Shown in pieces: positions 56,538 to 64,000 of a stretch of 64,000 nucleotides of DNA. How positions within the stretch are numbered: the stretch's first letter is position 1; every line of letters starts with the position of its first letter. The notes beneath the pieces were generated by a model. It had not been told where the DNA came from and did not search any database. It was given only the letters and a program-made list of their open reading frames with translations. The DNA comes from Desulforapulum autotrophicum HRM2 (GTDB taxonomy: Bacteria > Desulfobacterota > Desulfobacteria > Desulfobacterales > Desulfobacteraceae). The stretch spans positions 2,852,001 to 2,916,000 of the forward strand of contig NC_012108.1 in the NCBI RefSeq assembly GCF_000020365.1. Reading direction: 5' to 3'. Made by a program: the position numbers and the translations under genes.

Positions 56538-56763
56538 TGTTGCCGTGTCCTTCTGCAACAAAGGGTGAAGAAAGCATCGGGCCTTCTGCACGGGCAATTA
56601 ACAAATCGCGTATGAAATCTATTGGAAGGTCTGGATTGTCTAAAGCAGTTCTGCCCACAATCGCCCAAAACTCTATTTGTCCCGCTATTGTACGACGTTC
56701 TGCCCGTGCTTGTGCCCGGGCCTGACTATATAAATCATCATCGATTCGTACTGGTATTCCCAT
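56530..56763 (-). CDS. ParD-like antitoxin
   Basis: The 77-residue product has a ribbon-helix-helix N-terminus (MGIPVRIDDDLYSQARAQAR, then AERRTIAGQIEFWA) of the ParD-like group found with RelE/ParE toxins. It would bind DNA as a dimer and neutralise the downstream toxin, which it overlaps by eight bases. The promoter is probably in the short AT-rich gap 56764-56861, shared with the divergent VanZ-like gene. Confidence 0.84.
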   Translation of the reverse strand: MGIPVRIDDDLYSQARAQARAERRTIAGQIEFWAIVGRTALDNPDLPIDFIRDLLIARAEGPMLSSPFVAEGHGNNE

Positions 56764-56861
56764 AATCTTACCTCAATTTATATGTAAGCTACTTTTGTAG
56801 TATAATGATAAAAACATCAAAGAGCAATAAAGAATTAGGGCACCTTGGCTGATTGGTTTCA

Positions 56862-57923
56862 ATGACAAAAATTTTGCTTTTTATTTTTATAGCTGTTGTT
56901 ACCATAGCCTGTCATACCTTTGTTGAACAATACGAAACAAGCGGCCCTGAAATGCTGACTGACGACTGGCGCATGCCGGACAACGAAAGTGGCAGGGCAG
57001 GGGAGGAAGAGAACGAATTCTCTCTATTTTCAGAAGATCAAAAAAAGAGTGTCGCTTTTAAACAGAGTATCCAATCTTTTCATATAGGTTCCATACTTAA
57101 ACTGTCTGCGGATATGAAATGTGAAAATATTCGGCCCGGGAAAAAGCCATGGAATCTTGCAAGGCTTTTGCTGGTTCAACACGATGGACAAAAAGACCAG
57201 TGGAACATGCCACACTTGGTGGTATCCTTGTCTGGCACCCGGGACTGGAACCATTACAGCCAAAGTTTTACCATTGGACCAAAGACTAAAGCAGTCAAGA
57301 TAATTGCCCAATTGAACCAATGCTCAGGTTCATTCTGGCTTAAAAACATCCACCTTAATTCTGTAACCCAGACACGAAGTTACACATGGGTTAAAACAGG
57401 CATCCTTTTTTCCTGGGGGCTTTTTGCAATTTTTTTAATGGGGAGTTGTTGCTTTGACGGCAACAGGACAATTTTACTCCGGGTGATGCTGGTTATTGCC
57501 TTTATTGCCATCATCATCGGTACCACCATGCCCGGGGAGATGAAAAACCAGGTGTCCAAGGAATTTCAAAACCAGATACAGACTGCCACTGAAGCCTTGA
57601 ATGAAAACGAACCGATTTTAAACCTGTCCCCGGACTGGGGGATCCCCCCTGGGGTGATGGCATTCATACCAAAGGCAGGGCATTTTGGCTTTTTTCTATT
57701 CTTTGCCATGGTCCTTTGCCTGATCTTAAAACAAAAATTGGTCATTGTGCCCGTGACTTATATCATTTTATTAGCAGGGGGTACTGAGATGGCCCAGTTT
57801 TACGTAGAGGGTCGGACGCCCCTGCTGGCTGATTTTGCCATTGATACTGCTGGTGGCGTTTTGGGACTGGTACTGATACAGTTTACCCGTAGAAGCAAAG
57901 AAAAGGTCACGGGCGTGATATGA
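56862..57923 (+). CDS. VanZ-like membrane protein with extra periplasmic domain
   Basis: The 353-residue product has an N-terminal membrane segment (TKILLFIFIAVVTIACHTFV), a soluble, probably periplasmic part of about 150 residues that looks like a carbohydrate-binding beta-sandwich (LKLSADMKCENIRPGKKPWN, KAVKIIAQLNQCSGSFWLKN), then four membrane segments with the VanZ region (PKAGHFGFFLFFAMVLCL, GTEMAQFYVEGRTPLLADF). VanZ-type proteins occur in PEP-CTERM/exosortase loci. The ATG at 56862 is preferred over TTG at 56853. It overlaps the kinase gene by four bases. Confidence 0.8.
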   Translation: MTKILLFIFIAVVTIACHTFVEQYETSGPEMLTDDWRMPDNESGRAGEEENEFSLFSEDQKKSVAFKQSIQSFHIGSILKLSADMKCENIRPGKKPWNLARLLLVQHDGQKDQWNMPHLVVSLSGTRDWNHYSQSFTIGPKTKAVKIIAQLNQCSGSFWLKNIHLNSVTQTRSYTWVKTGILFSWGLFAIFLMGSCCFDGNRTILLRVMLVIAFIAIIIGTTMPGEMKNQVSKEFQNQIQTATEALNENEPILNLSPDWGIPPGVMAFIPKAGHFGFFLFFAMVLCLILKQKLVIVPVTYIILLAGGTEMAQFYVEGRTPLLADFAIDTAGGVLGLVLIQFTRRSKEKVTGVI

Positions 57924-58828
57924 ACATTCAGACTTACAGTAGATATTATTCTGCCGCCGGCATTACCTTTAAAATCATCTCTGAATTTCCCTTCACAGAA
58001 AACACCTTCCATCCCAAGTTCAGGCTTTTTGAGATAGAAGGGGCAGACAATGAAGATGTTCTACTTTATCATCATTTTAAAAAGTTTGATGAGTCTGTCC
58101 TCAATGAAAAACATCTGATATTTTCGAATGAATATCTGGAGGTGTATATAGATGATAATAATTTTTTCTATAAACAAAAAACATCCCAAAAATATAATAT
58201 CCGCTATGATGCCGTTGCGGTTTTTAATAAACAACACTCCCTGGGACATGTATATGTAGAGGACATCAATAGTTCAGCATATGCTTGTGCTGCCCTGGAT
58301 TCTCTTGTCTTTTTCGGTGGAGACCACTATCTTTTTTCAAATCTTCTGTCCAACAGAAACGGGATTTTGGTGCATGGGAACAGTCTATCATACAATAATC
58401 AGGGCGTTTTACTAATTGGCAGATCAGGAGCGGGCAAATCCACCCTTTCGGGTATACTTAAATCAGATAATTTTGATATGATCGGAGACGACCGAACAAT
58501 TATCAAAGTTAATGACAACCAATATTATCTGTTCGGGTCATGGTGCCATGGGTCATTACCCGTTGTTTCCAATAAAAAATTTTTCTTTAATAAACTTTTT
58601 ATCCTTGAACAATCGCCAGAAAATACTATAATCCCAATTAGCTCCAATCACGAAAAGTTAAAAAAAATCATGCAGAGTATTGTAAAACCGTTTGCAAAGG
58701 GTCCACAATGGGAAAAAATTTTTAACCTGGTTGATGGTGTTATTTCAAATATAGATTTTTATCAGTTAAAATTTAACCTTGACGGAGACATCAGTCAGCT
58801 AATAAAGGGATACTATGAAAGAGATTGA
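57920..58828 (+). CDS. HPr-kinase-like protein (HprK-related)
   Basis: The 302-residue product has a C-terminal kinase fold with Walker A LLIGRSGAGKSTLSGIL (GRSGAGKS at 167-174) and FDMIGDDRTIIKV (GDD at 189-191, the metal-binding acidic site). The N-terminal 120 residues are not conserved in a way I recognise. True HPr kinases regulate sugar uptake; HprK-like proteins beside PqqD-like genes are instead linked to peptide or polysaccharide loci. It overlaps the VanZ-like gene (ATGA) and the next gene by 14 bp. It might phosphorylate a peptide or a sugar. Confidence 0.78.
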   Translation: MNIQTYSRYYSAAGITFKIISEFPFTENTFHPKFRLFEIEGADNEDVLLYHHFKKFDESVLNEKHLIFSNEYLEVYIDDNNFFYKQKTSQKYNIRYDAVAVFNKQHSLGHVYVEDINSSAYACAALDSLVFFGGDHYLFSNLLSNRNGILVHGNSLSYNNQGVLLIGRSGAGKSTLSGILKSDNFDMIGDDRTIIKVNDNQYYLFGSWCHGSLPVVSNKKFFFNKLFILEQSPENTIIPISSNHEKLKKIMQSIVKPFAKGPQWEKIFNLVDGVISNIDFYQLKFNLDGDISQLIKGYYERD

Positions 58829-59132
58829 TCCTGAAAAGGTATATATGATTTCAACGGATCTGATATCAAGACAAATTGAAGAATGCATCGTGATTGTCCC
58901 CCTTGATTCAGGAATCGGAAAACTTGATGAGGATCTTTATTCCCTTAACGAAACTGGAAAAGACGTCTGGGATATGATAGACGGTAAGAAGACTCTTGTG
59001 ACGATCCTCCATGGGCTGTCAAAAAGATATAATACCAATCCAGAAGCGATACACGAAGATGTTATTGAACTGATTTCTGATCTTCTGGATAAGGGCCTGA
59101 TCGTTGAAGTTAAAAAAAGTCCAACTGATTAG
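58815..59132 (+). CDS. PqqD-family peptide-binding protein (RRE-like)
   Basis: The 105-residue product has the PqqD fold features: EECIVIVPLDSGIGKLDEDL, YSLNETGKDVWDMIDGKKTL, a winged-helix region VTILHGLSKRYNTNPEAIHE and DVIELISDLLDKGLIVEV. PqqD-like domains recognise leader peptides in RiPP pathways. It overlaps the kinase gene by 14 bp and the peptidase-like gene by 29 bp, so the products are made together. A small peptide gene follows 470 bp downstream. Confidence 0.86.
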   Translation: MKEIDPEKVYMISTDLISRQIEECIVIVPLDSGIGKLDEDLYSLNETGKDVWDMIDGKKTLVTILHGLSKRYNTNPEAIHEDVIELISDLLDKGLIVEVKKSPTD

Positions 59133-59643
59133 CAATGCATCCTTGGGGTTGTTGATCAAAGATGTGGTAGAAAAAAAATGTGCTATTAGGATTAAGGCAA
59201 CGGGTTGCAGTATGCGGCCATCGATTCTTAGCAATGACATTATTACCATCAGCCCTTACCTGAACCTGAGTTCGTCCACTGGAGATATTGCAGCCTTTAT
59301 ACATCCTGCAACCGGCAGAGTGCTGGTTCACAGGATCATAAAAGAGAATGGCTCTTTTATGTTTAAAGGCGATAACAGGATTTCAAAAGATGGCTGGGTT
59401 GACCAGAACAATATCCTTGGATTTGTGGGAAAAGTTCAGCGGGGGGAAAAGGTATTCCTGTTTGAACCTGGTAAAGAGAAACAATACATCATCTGGTTAT
59501 CAAGACTTAATATTTTTTTTGCAATTAGTCTTTTCGCGAAGATTTCAGGCACGCTATTTGCTTTACACAAAACAAGAAAAACAATTAAAGGAGCAAGACT
59601 ATGGAAAAAAATAAAAAACTTATCTGGAAGAAACCGCAATTAA
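59104..59643 (+). CDS. Signal-peptidase-like protein with Ser-His dyad (S26B/S24 type)
   Basis: The 179-residue product has IKATGCSMRPSILSNDIITI (catalytic Ser36) and GRVLVHRII (His76 where bacterial signal peptidase I has Lys), followed by MFKGDNRISKDGWVD, as in the Sec11/SipW group. There is no clear N-terminal anchor; a hydrophobic segment (SRLNIFFAISLFAKISGTLF) lies near the C-terminus. The start is uncertain: TTG at 59104 with AGGG upstream gives full length. It overlaps the PqqD-like gene and the next peptide gene, so it may process that peptide. Confidence 0.72.
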   Translation: MKLKKVQLISNASLGLLIKDVVEKKCAIRIKATGCSMRPSILSNDIITISPYLNLSSSTGDIAAFIHPATGRVLVHRIIKENGSFMFKGDNRISKDGWVDQNNILGFVGKVQRGEKVFLFEPGKEKQYIIWLSRLNIFFAISLFAKISGTLFALHKTRKTIKGARLWKKIKNLSGRNRN

Positions 59644-59747
59644 TTATACTCAGTCAGAGTGAAACTAAGGAGAATTTGTTAGGTTCGACTGGTGGTGGGA
59701 ACTCGCCAGGTATTCCTGATTTAGACGGAGATCACCTTCCTGGATAG
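59601..59747 (+). CDS. Small RiPP-like precursor peptide (48 residues)
   Basis: AGGAG lies six bases before the ATG, the best ribosome site in this operon. The basic N-terminus is followed by WKKPQL (Trp9, Pro12, Leu14), which has the Y/W-x-x-P-x-L spacing recognised by PqqD-like domains in lasso-type leaders, then LSQSETKENLLG. The C-terminus is glycine-rich: TGGGNSPGIPD then LDGDHLPG. If cut after Gly31, the core would begin Gly-Gly with Asp at position 9 and Thr at -2, as in lasso peptides. It overlaps the end of the peptidase-like gene by 43 bp in another frame. No cyclase is in view, so the lasso idea is open. Confidence 0.68.
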   Translation: MEKNKKLIWKKPQLIILSQSETKENLLGSTGGGNSPGIPDLDGDHLPG

Positions 59748-59805
59748 GAATAAACGATCAAGAATGAATTTTGATTGCAATTAATTCTTTAATCTGGAGT
59801 CACTA

Positions 59806-60636
59806 ATGAAAATAATTTTGTATTATCTATTTATGTTTTTAGGCGCAACTTGCCTTTCAGGGGCCACCCTATCTGCCCAGACAATAATCGACCAGACTGA
59901 TAATCTTTCAACCGCTTGGTATATAAAGGATTTGAATGGTGAACCTGTAGAATATTTTGAGATTGATTCTGCGGGAACGACTACAAGAATTGACGTTGTT
60001 GGATCTACAAACATTTTTAACACAACACAAATTGAGATATCAAGGGATAGCGCCACTGGCATTGGATTTAGCATATTCACAGCTTTTAACGGCACCAGAA
60101 AACTAACTGACAACATCACAGTTAACCTTGCTGATTTTTTTCTGGATTTCGGCACAGCCAGTTATGGAATAGATTTAACCTATGACACAACTAATGGCTT
60201 CTTTTCCAAAGGTTTATACGAGCTTTTTGAGGAAGATAAAATTGCGTCCTGGAGTTTTTTTGAAAATTACCCAGGCCCTGACGCAAATAATCAAGGCCCT
60301 CATTTTGGTGGAAGTTATTTGGATAGTAACGGTAAAGACAACATAGCCTATGTGGATTTCAAACAAACATCTGAAAACTATAAAGGCGATATTACGGGTT
60401 TTAACCAGAATGGAACAACTGGTTCTTATACTTACGATTTCACTATCGGCAACGAACTATTAAAGACCATGGATATGAACTACCTGTCTTCCTTTGATTT
60501 CATGTTCGGTACTGCAGAGTGTGCAAATGATGTCATAATTGGGAGAAGCACAGTTCCAGAACCGTCTACCATGATTCTTCTGGGCTTAGGCCTGCTCGGA
60601 TTCAGTGCAGCATCAAGAAAGAAACGTTTAAAATAA
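59806..60636 (+). CDS. PEP-CTERM sorting-domain protein
   Basis: The 276-residue secreted protein has a signal peptide (MKIILYYLFMFLGATCLSG, cleavage near TLSAQ) and ends with VPEPSTMILLGLGLLG, a short hydrophobic span and the basic tail RKKRLK. This is the exosortase sorting signal. The middle is an extracellular beta-rich domain without recognised catalytic motif. PEP-CTERM proteins accompany exopolysaccharide loci; the exosortase itself is not in the window. A terminator follows. Confidence 0.93.
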   Translation: MKIILYYLFMFLGATCLSGATLSAQTIIDQTDNLSTAWYIKDLNGEPVEYFEIDSAGTTTRIDVVGSTNIFNTTQIEISRDSATGIGFSIFTAFNGTRKLTDNITVNLADFFLDFGTASYGIDLTYDTTNGFFSKGLYELFEEDKIASWSFFENYPGPDANNQGPHFGGSYLDSNGKDNIAYVDFKQTSENYKGDITGFNQNGTTGSYTYDFTIGNELLKTMDMNYLSSFDFMFGTAECANDVIIGRSTVPEPSTMILLGLGLLGFSAASRKKRLK

Positions 60637-60660
60637 CTGCAAGGATTAAGCAACTCAATA

Positions 60661-60697
60661 AAAGACAGGACAGAAGACTGGCCTGTCTTTTTATTTT
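60661..60697 (+). terminator. Rho-independent terminator after the PEP-CTERM gene
   Basis: AAAGACAGG and CCTGTCTTT (9 bp) enclose a 12-base loop and are followed by TTATTTT. It separates the PEP-CTERM gene from the ABC exporter gene, although the latter starts only 17 bp later. Confidence 0.82.
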
Positions 60698-60714
60698 ATG
60701 TATAAACAAACCCG

Positions 60715-62559
60715 ATGAATCCAACCCCCTTAACCACCAAGCTTAAAAACGCCATTCGCATAGACCGTGCCCTTGGGTTTGTCTGGCAGGCATCCCCCCT
60801 GTATTCAATGGTTTCAGGGCTGTTGGTTTTAATCCTTGGCGTCCTTCCCCTTGTTTCGCTCTACCTGATAAAGCTGATCATTGATGCTGTTACAGGGATA
60901 GACGCCGACCCTGAATCAAGCCTGACCGATCTTCTGGCTGACGGCAGTTTTTCAAAACCGGTTCTGTACATTGCAATGGCCTGCGGGGCAGGGCTGTTAA
61001 CCGCCTTTTTTTCTTTTTTAGCCGACTATGTTAAAAAGGCCCAGGCCCTTACGGTTACGGATCACATGTTTTCCGTGATCCATGAGAAATCAGTGCACAC
61101 GGACCTTGCCTATTATGAATCCTCCGAATACAAGGATATTCTTTTTCGGGCACAGAGGGAAGGGCCCTACCGGCCTACAAGTATTGTAAACGGGCTGTTC
61201 AGCGCAGGACAGAGCTTTGCTTCGTTTGCTGCCGTGTTTGCCCTGTTGTTCGTGTTCAACCCCTATTTATCTATTATCATGGTTGTCGCTGCCGTCCCGG
61301 GCGTTCTATTGCGGCTGAAATATTCTGAAAAGATCTACGCCTGGCAGGAACGAAGAACCGAAGATGAGCGCCGGGCCTATTATTTTCACTGGATGCTCAC
61401 TGAAGATGCCCATGCTAAGGAATTCAGACTGTTTAACCTTGGCAGACATTTTATCGATCAGTTTAAATCCATTCGAAAGACCTTGAAACAGGAAAAGCTA
61501 TACTTTGAAAAACGCCGGGCCTTTGGCGACTTTATTGCCGGGGCAAGCGGAACCATTGCCGTGTTTGGGTCTTTTGTCTATATCGCGTTAAAGACGGCCC
61601 AGGGAACCATTACTTTAGGGGATATGGTCATGTATTTCCAGGGATTTCAAAAGGGTCTTGGGTTTTTAAGAACCTTTCTTGAAAGTGGGGCCAGGATGTA
61701 TGAGGACAACCTGTTTTTGTCCCATCTGTACAAATTTTTAGAATTAAAACCCCTTATCAAAGATCCTGAACATCCCCTGGCGCTACCTGAACAAATCACC
61801 CAGGGTATTGAATTCAAAAATGTGAACTTTTTTTACCAAAACAGTGAAAAAAAGGTAACTAATATACTAAAATGTGTTAATTTTTACATAAAAAAAGGTG
61901 AGGTGGTTGCCCTTGTTGGAGAAAACGGATCCGGCAAATCCACCATTGTTAAATTACTGGCAAGGTTGTATGACCCCCTTGATGGGGAAATTTGCCTGGA
62001 TGGAAAAAATATTAAACAATTCAAGGCCAAAGATTACAGAAAAAAAATCTCTGTTGTATTTCAGGACCATATAAGATATCAATTGTCTGCCAGGGAAAAC
62101 ATTTACCTGGGTGATATTGACCAAAAGGACAATATCCACAAAATAAGACAAGCTGCCGTGCAAACAGAGATTGACAGCAAAATCGGCAGTTTCGCTTCAG
62201 GTTATGACACCATCCTTGGCCGTTGGTTTAAAAACGGGGAAGAACTCAGCATCGGCCAATGGCAGGCAATGGCCATTTCCAGGGCTTTTTTCAGGGACGC
62301 TGAAATGGTTATATTGGATGAACCCTCAAGCGCCCTTGACCCTGAAACAGAGCAGGCAATTTTTTCAAAGCTCAAACGACTGATCCATGGGCGCACGGCG
62401 TTGATCGTCAGTCACCGGTATTCCACGGTTCGAATGGCTGATCGGATTCTTGTGCTGGACAAGGGGCAGATTATCGAACAGGGTACCCATAAAGAACTGA
62501 TCGAGCAAAATGGAACCTATGCCAGATTGTATAGCACCCAGGCCGGTGGTTATGCATGA
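60715..62559 (+). CDS. ABC exporter (membrane and ATPase domains fused)
   Basis: The 614-residue product has a six-helix membrane domain (about 1-340) and an ATPase domain with Walker A GENGSGKSTIVKL, signature ELSIGQWQAMAISRA and Walker B MVILDEPSSALDPETEQA, then the H-loop VSHRYSTVRMAD. It is a homodimer-type exporter like those for peptides and lipids; no N-terminal C39 peptidase is present. Next to the peptide gene it may export the processed peptide, but lipid or glycan export is equally possible. Confidence 0.9.
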   Translation: MNPTPLTTKLKNAIRIDRALGFVWQASPLYSMVSGLLVLILGVLPLVSLYLIKLIIDAVTGIDADPESSLTDLLADGSFSKPVLYIAMACGAGLLTAFFSFLADYVKKAQALTVTDHMFSVIHEKSVHTDLAYYESSEYKDILFRAQREGPYRPTSIVNGLFSAGQSFASFAAVFALLFVFNPYLSIIMVVAAVPGVLLRLKYSEKIYAWQERRTEDERRAYYFHWMLTEDAHAKEFRLFNLGRHFIDQFKSIRKTLKQEKLYFEKRRAFGDFIAGASGTIAVFGSFVYIALKTAQGTITLGDMVMYFQGFQKGLGFLRTFLESGARMYEDNLFLSHLYKFLELKPLIKDPEHPLALPEQITQGIEFKNVNFFYQNSEKKVTNILKCVNFYIKKGEVVALVGENGSGKSTIVKLLARLYDPLDGEICLDGKNIKQFKAKDYRKKISVVFQDHIRYQLSARENIYLGDIDQKDNIHKIRQAAVQTEIDSKIGSFASGYDTILGRWFKNGEELSIGQWQAMAISRAFFRDAEMVILDEPSSALDPETEQAIFSKLKRLIHGRTALIVSHRYSTVRMADRILVLDKGQIIEQGTHKELIEQNGTYARLYSTQAGGYA

Positions 62560-62666
62560 TTGGATTTGGCATTGATATTGCATTAGATCTTAGATACGAA
62601 TTTAAGAAATGTACCATCAACAATGGGCAAGACACTGAATAATTAATACTTGCACTGGAGAAGACA

Positions 62667-63251
62667 ATGAACAAATTATTATCTGTCATGACAGCACTGG
62701 CTATGATTGCCGGTTTAACCTCAACGGTTTTTGCTGCTGAACAAGACTGGCGCACACCGTTTATAGCGGCATTGCAGGACGGAAAAACAGCAACCATGGC
62801 TAAGGGTGAAGGACTTGCCTATACCGCCCCCGAAGAAGTGGTGCTGAAAGAAGCTGTTTCAAAGGCCATGGAGCAAGACGCACCGGCCTGTGAGTGCATG
62901 AAAATGGCCATTGATCTTGAATACAATCCCTACTCAGTTCTTAAATCCATCTACTCAGTCGGTGGCAATGTCACCCTTGATCAGTTGTGCATGTGCGCAA
63001 CTGAAGCCGGGATCATGAAAGCCATCATTGCAAAAGCTGCTGTGGATGCCCTTTCTCCGACAGGGGAAGCGTTGTTTGACCGGGACGAAATTGCTCAATG
63101 CCAATGCCTCAGGGGTGAAGAAGGCTTGGCCTACACCCCGCCACCTGAAGAGGGCTTGCCCTACACGGCCCCCATTGCACCGTTACAGTCCGTTAGTGCT
63201 GATACCGGAAGAACCAGAACCTTTGCCAGCCCCACTGTACCGACAATTTAA
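62667..63251 (+). CDS. Secreted protein with three CxC motifs and GLxYTxP repeats
   Basis: I do not recognise the family. The 194-residue product has a signal peptide (MNKLLSVMTALAMIAGLTST, cleavage near FAA/E). Three CxC pairs occur (Cys75/77, Cys108/110, Cys145/147). GLAYTAPEE (49-57), GLAYTPPPEE (153-162) and GLPYTAP (163-169) form a repeated motif around the cysteine region. The C-terminus is Pro/Thr-rich. GGAGAAG precedes the ATG. It lies between an exporter and an outer-membrane gene of a polysaccharide/PEP-CTERM locus, so a periplasmic or surface role is likely. Confidence 0.6.
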   Translation: MNKLLSVMTALAMIAGLTSTVFAAEQDWRTPFIAALQDGKTATMAKGEGLAYTAPEEVVLKEAVSKAMEQDAPACECMKMAIDLEYNPYSVLKSIYSVGGNVTLDQLCMCATEAGIMKAIIAKAAVDALSPTGEALFDRDEIAQCQCLRGEEGLAYTPPPEEGLPYTAPIAPLQSVSADTGRTRTFASPTVPTI

Positions 63252-63269
63252 TAAAAGATATCAGAAGGG

Positions 63270-63300
63270 CCCTGCAATTATAAAATTGCAGGGTTTTTTT
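63270..63300 (+). terminator. Rho-independent terminator after the CxC protein gene
   Basis: CCCTGCAATT and AATTGCAGGG form a perfect 10-bp stem with a 4-base loop, followed by seven T. Confidence 0.95.
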
Positions 63301-63388
63301 GTTGACATTCCATTAAATGAAGTGTGTATTGTTGTTTTTTAAGTCATAATTTTCAAGACCATTACAACTAAAAACTTAAGGAGCCGGC

Positions 63389-64000
63389 ATGTACTGGAGA
63401 GTATCGATTCTGTCACTGTTCTTTTTTATTTTCTCGTTCGGGTATTCAACAGCCGCTACGGATCTGCCTGTCGGGCAGAGTGAAACCGCATTGCCCTCTG
63501 GCGACGAGGAAATCACAGCTGATATCTTTGGAAAAAAAGGGGGAGTGATCCATCCTTTTTTGCTGTTTGAAGAAAAATATACAGACAACCTCTACCTGAC
63601 CGACTCAGACAAGGACGAAGAATTTGTCACCACTGTCAGCCCTGGATTGTGGCTTGCTTTGCCGGGAAACAGGGAAAAACTCCTGGAAATAGGACTGTCA
63701 ACCTCCTCACCCGGAGGCCTTAACCTGAGCCGAATAAAACCTGAGACCACAAGGCGCACCCAGGGGTATCTGCTGTATGCCCCTGAGTTTGTTTTCTATT
63801 CAGACCATACGGGTGACAACTCAACCAACCACCGGGCTGAGGGAATGTTTCAGTACAACTTTAACATGGGATTATCCATTGACGTCATTGATCAATTTAA
63901 CTCAAGGCATGAAATCAATGACAATGGTATCTATGAAGGCCTTGATAAATACAAGGACAATTTATTCGATCTCATCATGGTTTATGAAACATCTGAAAAA
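63389..64000 (+). CDS. Outer-membrane beta-barrel protein, N-terminal part
   Basis: The gene runs off the right edge; 204 codons are visible. It starts after TTAAGGAG with a signal peptide (SILSLFFFIFSFGYSTA). The mature part has FLLFEEKYTDNLYLTDSDK and TTVSPGLWLALPGN, which resemble the large outer-membrane proteins found next to PEP-CTERM exopolysaccharide genes, and later beta-strand-like stretches. Function is inferred: export or anchoring of the polysaccharide. A terminator lies 89 bp upstream, so it has its own promoter. Confidence 0.72.
   Translation, partial: MYWRVSILSLFFFIFSFGYSTAATDLPVGQSETALPSGDEEITADIFGKKGGVIHPFLLFEEKYTDNLYLTDSDKDEEFVTTVSPGLWLALPGNREKLLEIGLSTSSPGGLNLSRIKPETTRRTQGYLLYAPEFVFYSDHTGDNSTNHRAEGMFQYNFNMGLSIDVIDQFNSRHEINDNGIYEGLDKYKDNLFDLIMVYETSEK

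Overview
The window looks like a chromosomal piece of a marine-type sulfate-reducing member of the Desulfobacterota, Desulfobacteraceae-like. This is an inference. It rests on the two-subunit glycine dehydrogenase next to gcvT/gcvH, a Liv transporter operon, an ATP sulfurylase/APS kinase gene, the GlmM/GlmU-like cell-envelope block, a PEP-CTERM protein and the heavy IS load. No rRNA, tRNA or CRISPR array was seen.

Region 1 (1-22.4 kb) is core-like and less AT-rich: gcvT-gcvH-gcvPA-gcvPB (minus) divergent from lpdA; livK-livHMGF-lrp (minus); clpB; a split NtrC-type regulator pair; a CaCA-type cation antiporter; then fabH-like, GlmU-like beta-helix, glmM, PilZ and sat-cysC genes (plus). Three copies of an exactly 140-bp imperfect palindrome, ERIC-like in architecture, sit between these genes.

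Region 2 (22.4-31.2 kb) is a mosaic of small gene units: hipBA, an Rpn-type nuclease, a partial cysC copy, a DUF1778/GNAT toxin-antitoxin pair, rmlA-rmlC, a ParB-like/DNA methyltransferase fusion, and a second, truncated rmlA with rmlC. Six co-directional copies of a 32-bp repeat (one partial) each lie 16-44 bp after a stop codon, so the region reads like an array of gene-plus-repeat cassettes.

Region 3 (31.2-56.2 kb) is an AT-rich Wzx/Wzy-type exopolysaccharide locus: four glycosyltransferases, flippase, polymerase, pyruvyltransferase with its F420-hydrogenase-like partner, sulfotransferase, acetyltransferase, a radical SAM protein and a priming glycosylphosphotransferase. It has been invaded by IS66, IS4-like, IS91-like, IS1634-like and IS256-like elements. 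One IS1634-like element cleanly splits a nucleotidyltransferase gene and left a perfect 6-bp target duplication. The sat-cysC gene upstream could supply PAPS to the sulfotransferase.

Region 4 (56.2-64 kb) begins with a ParD/RelE-like pair on the minus strand. A tightly overlapping plus-strand operon follows: VanZ-like protein, HprK-like kinase, PqqD-like peptide-binding protein, Ser-His signal-peptidase-like protein, and a 48-residue peptide gene whose leader resembles lasso-peptide leaders. Then come a PEP-CTERM protein, an ABC exporter, a secreted protein with three CxC motifs and the start of an outer-membrane protein. The kinase/PqqD/peptidase/peptide group is the best candidate for an undescribed system: a RiPP-like pathway embedded in a polysaccharide/PEP-CTERM locus, with no lasso cyclase or B2 protease in view.
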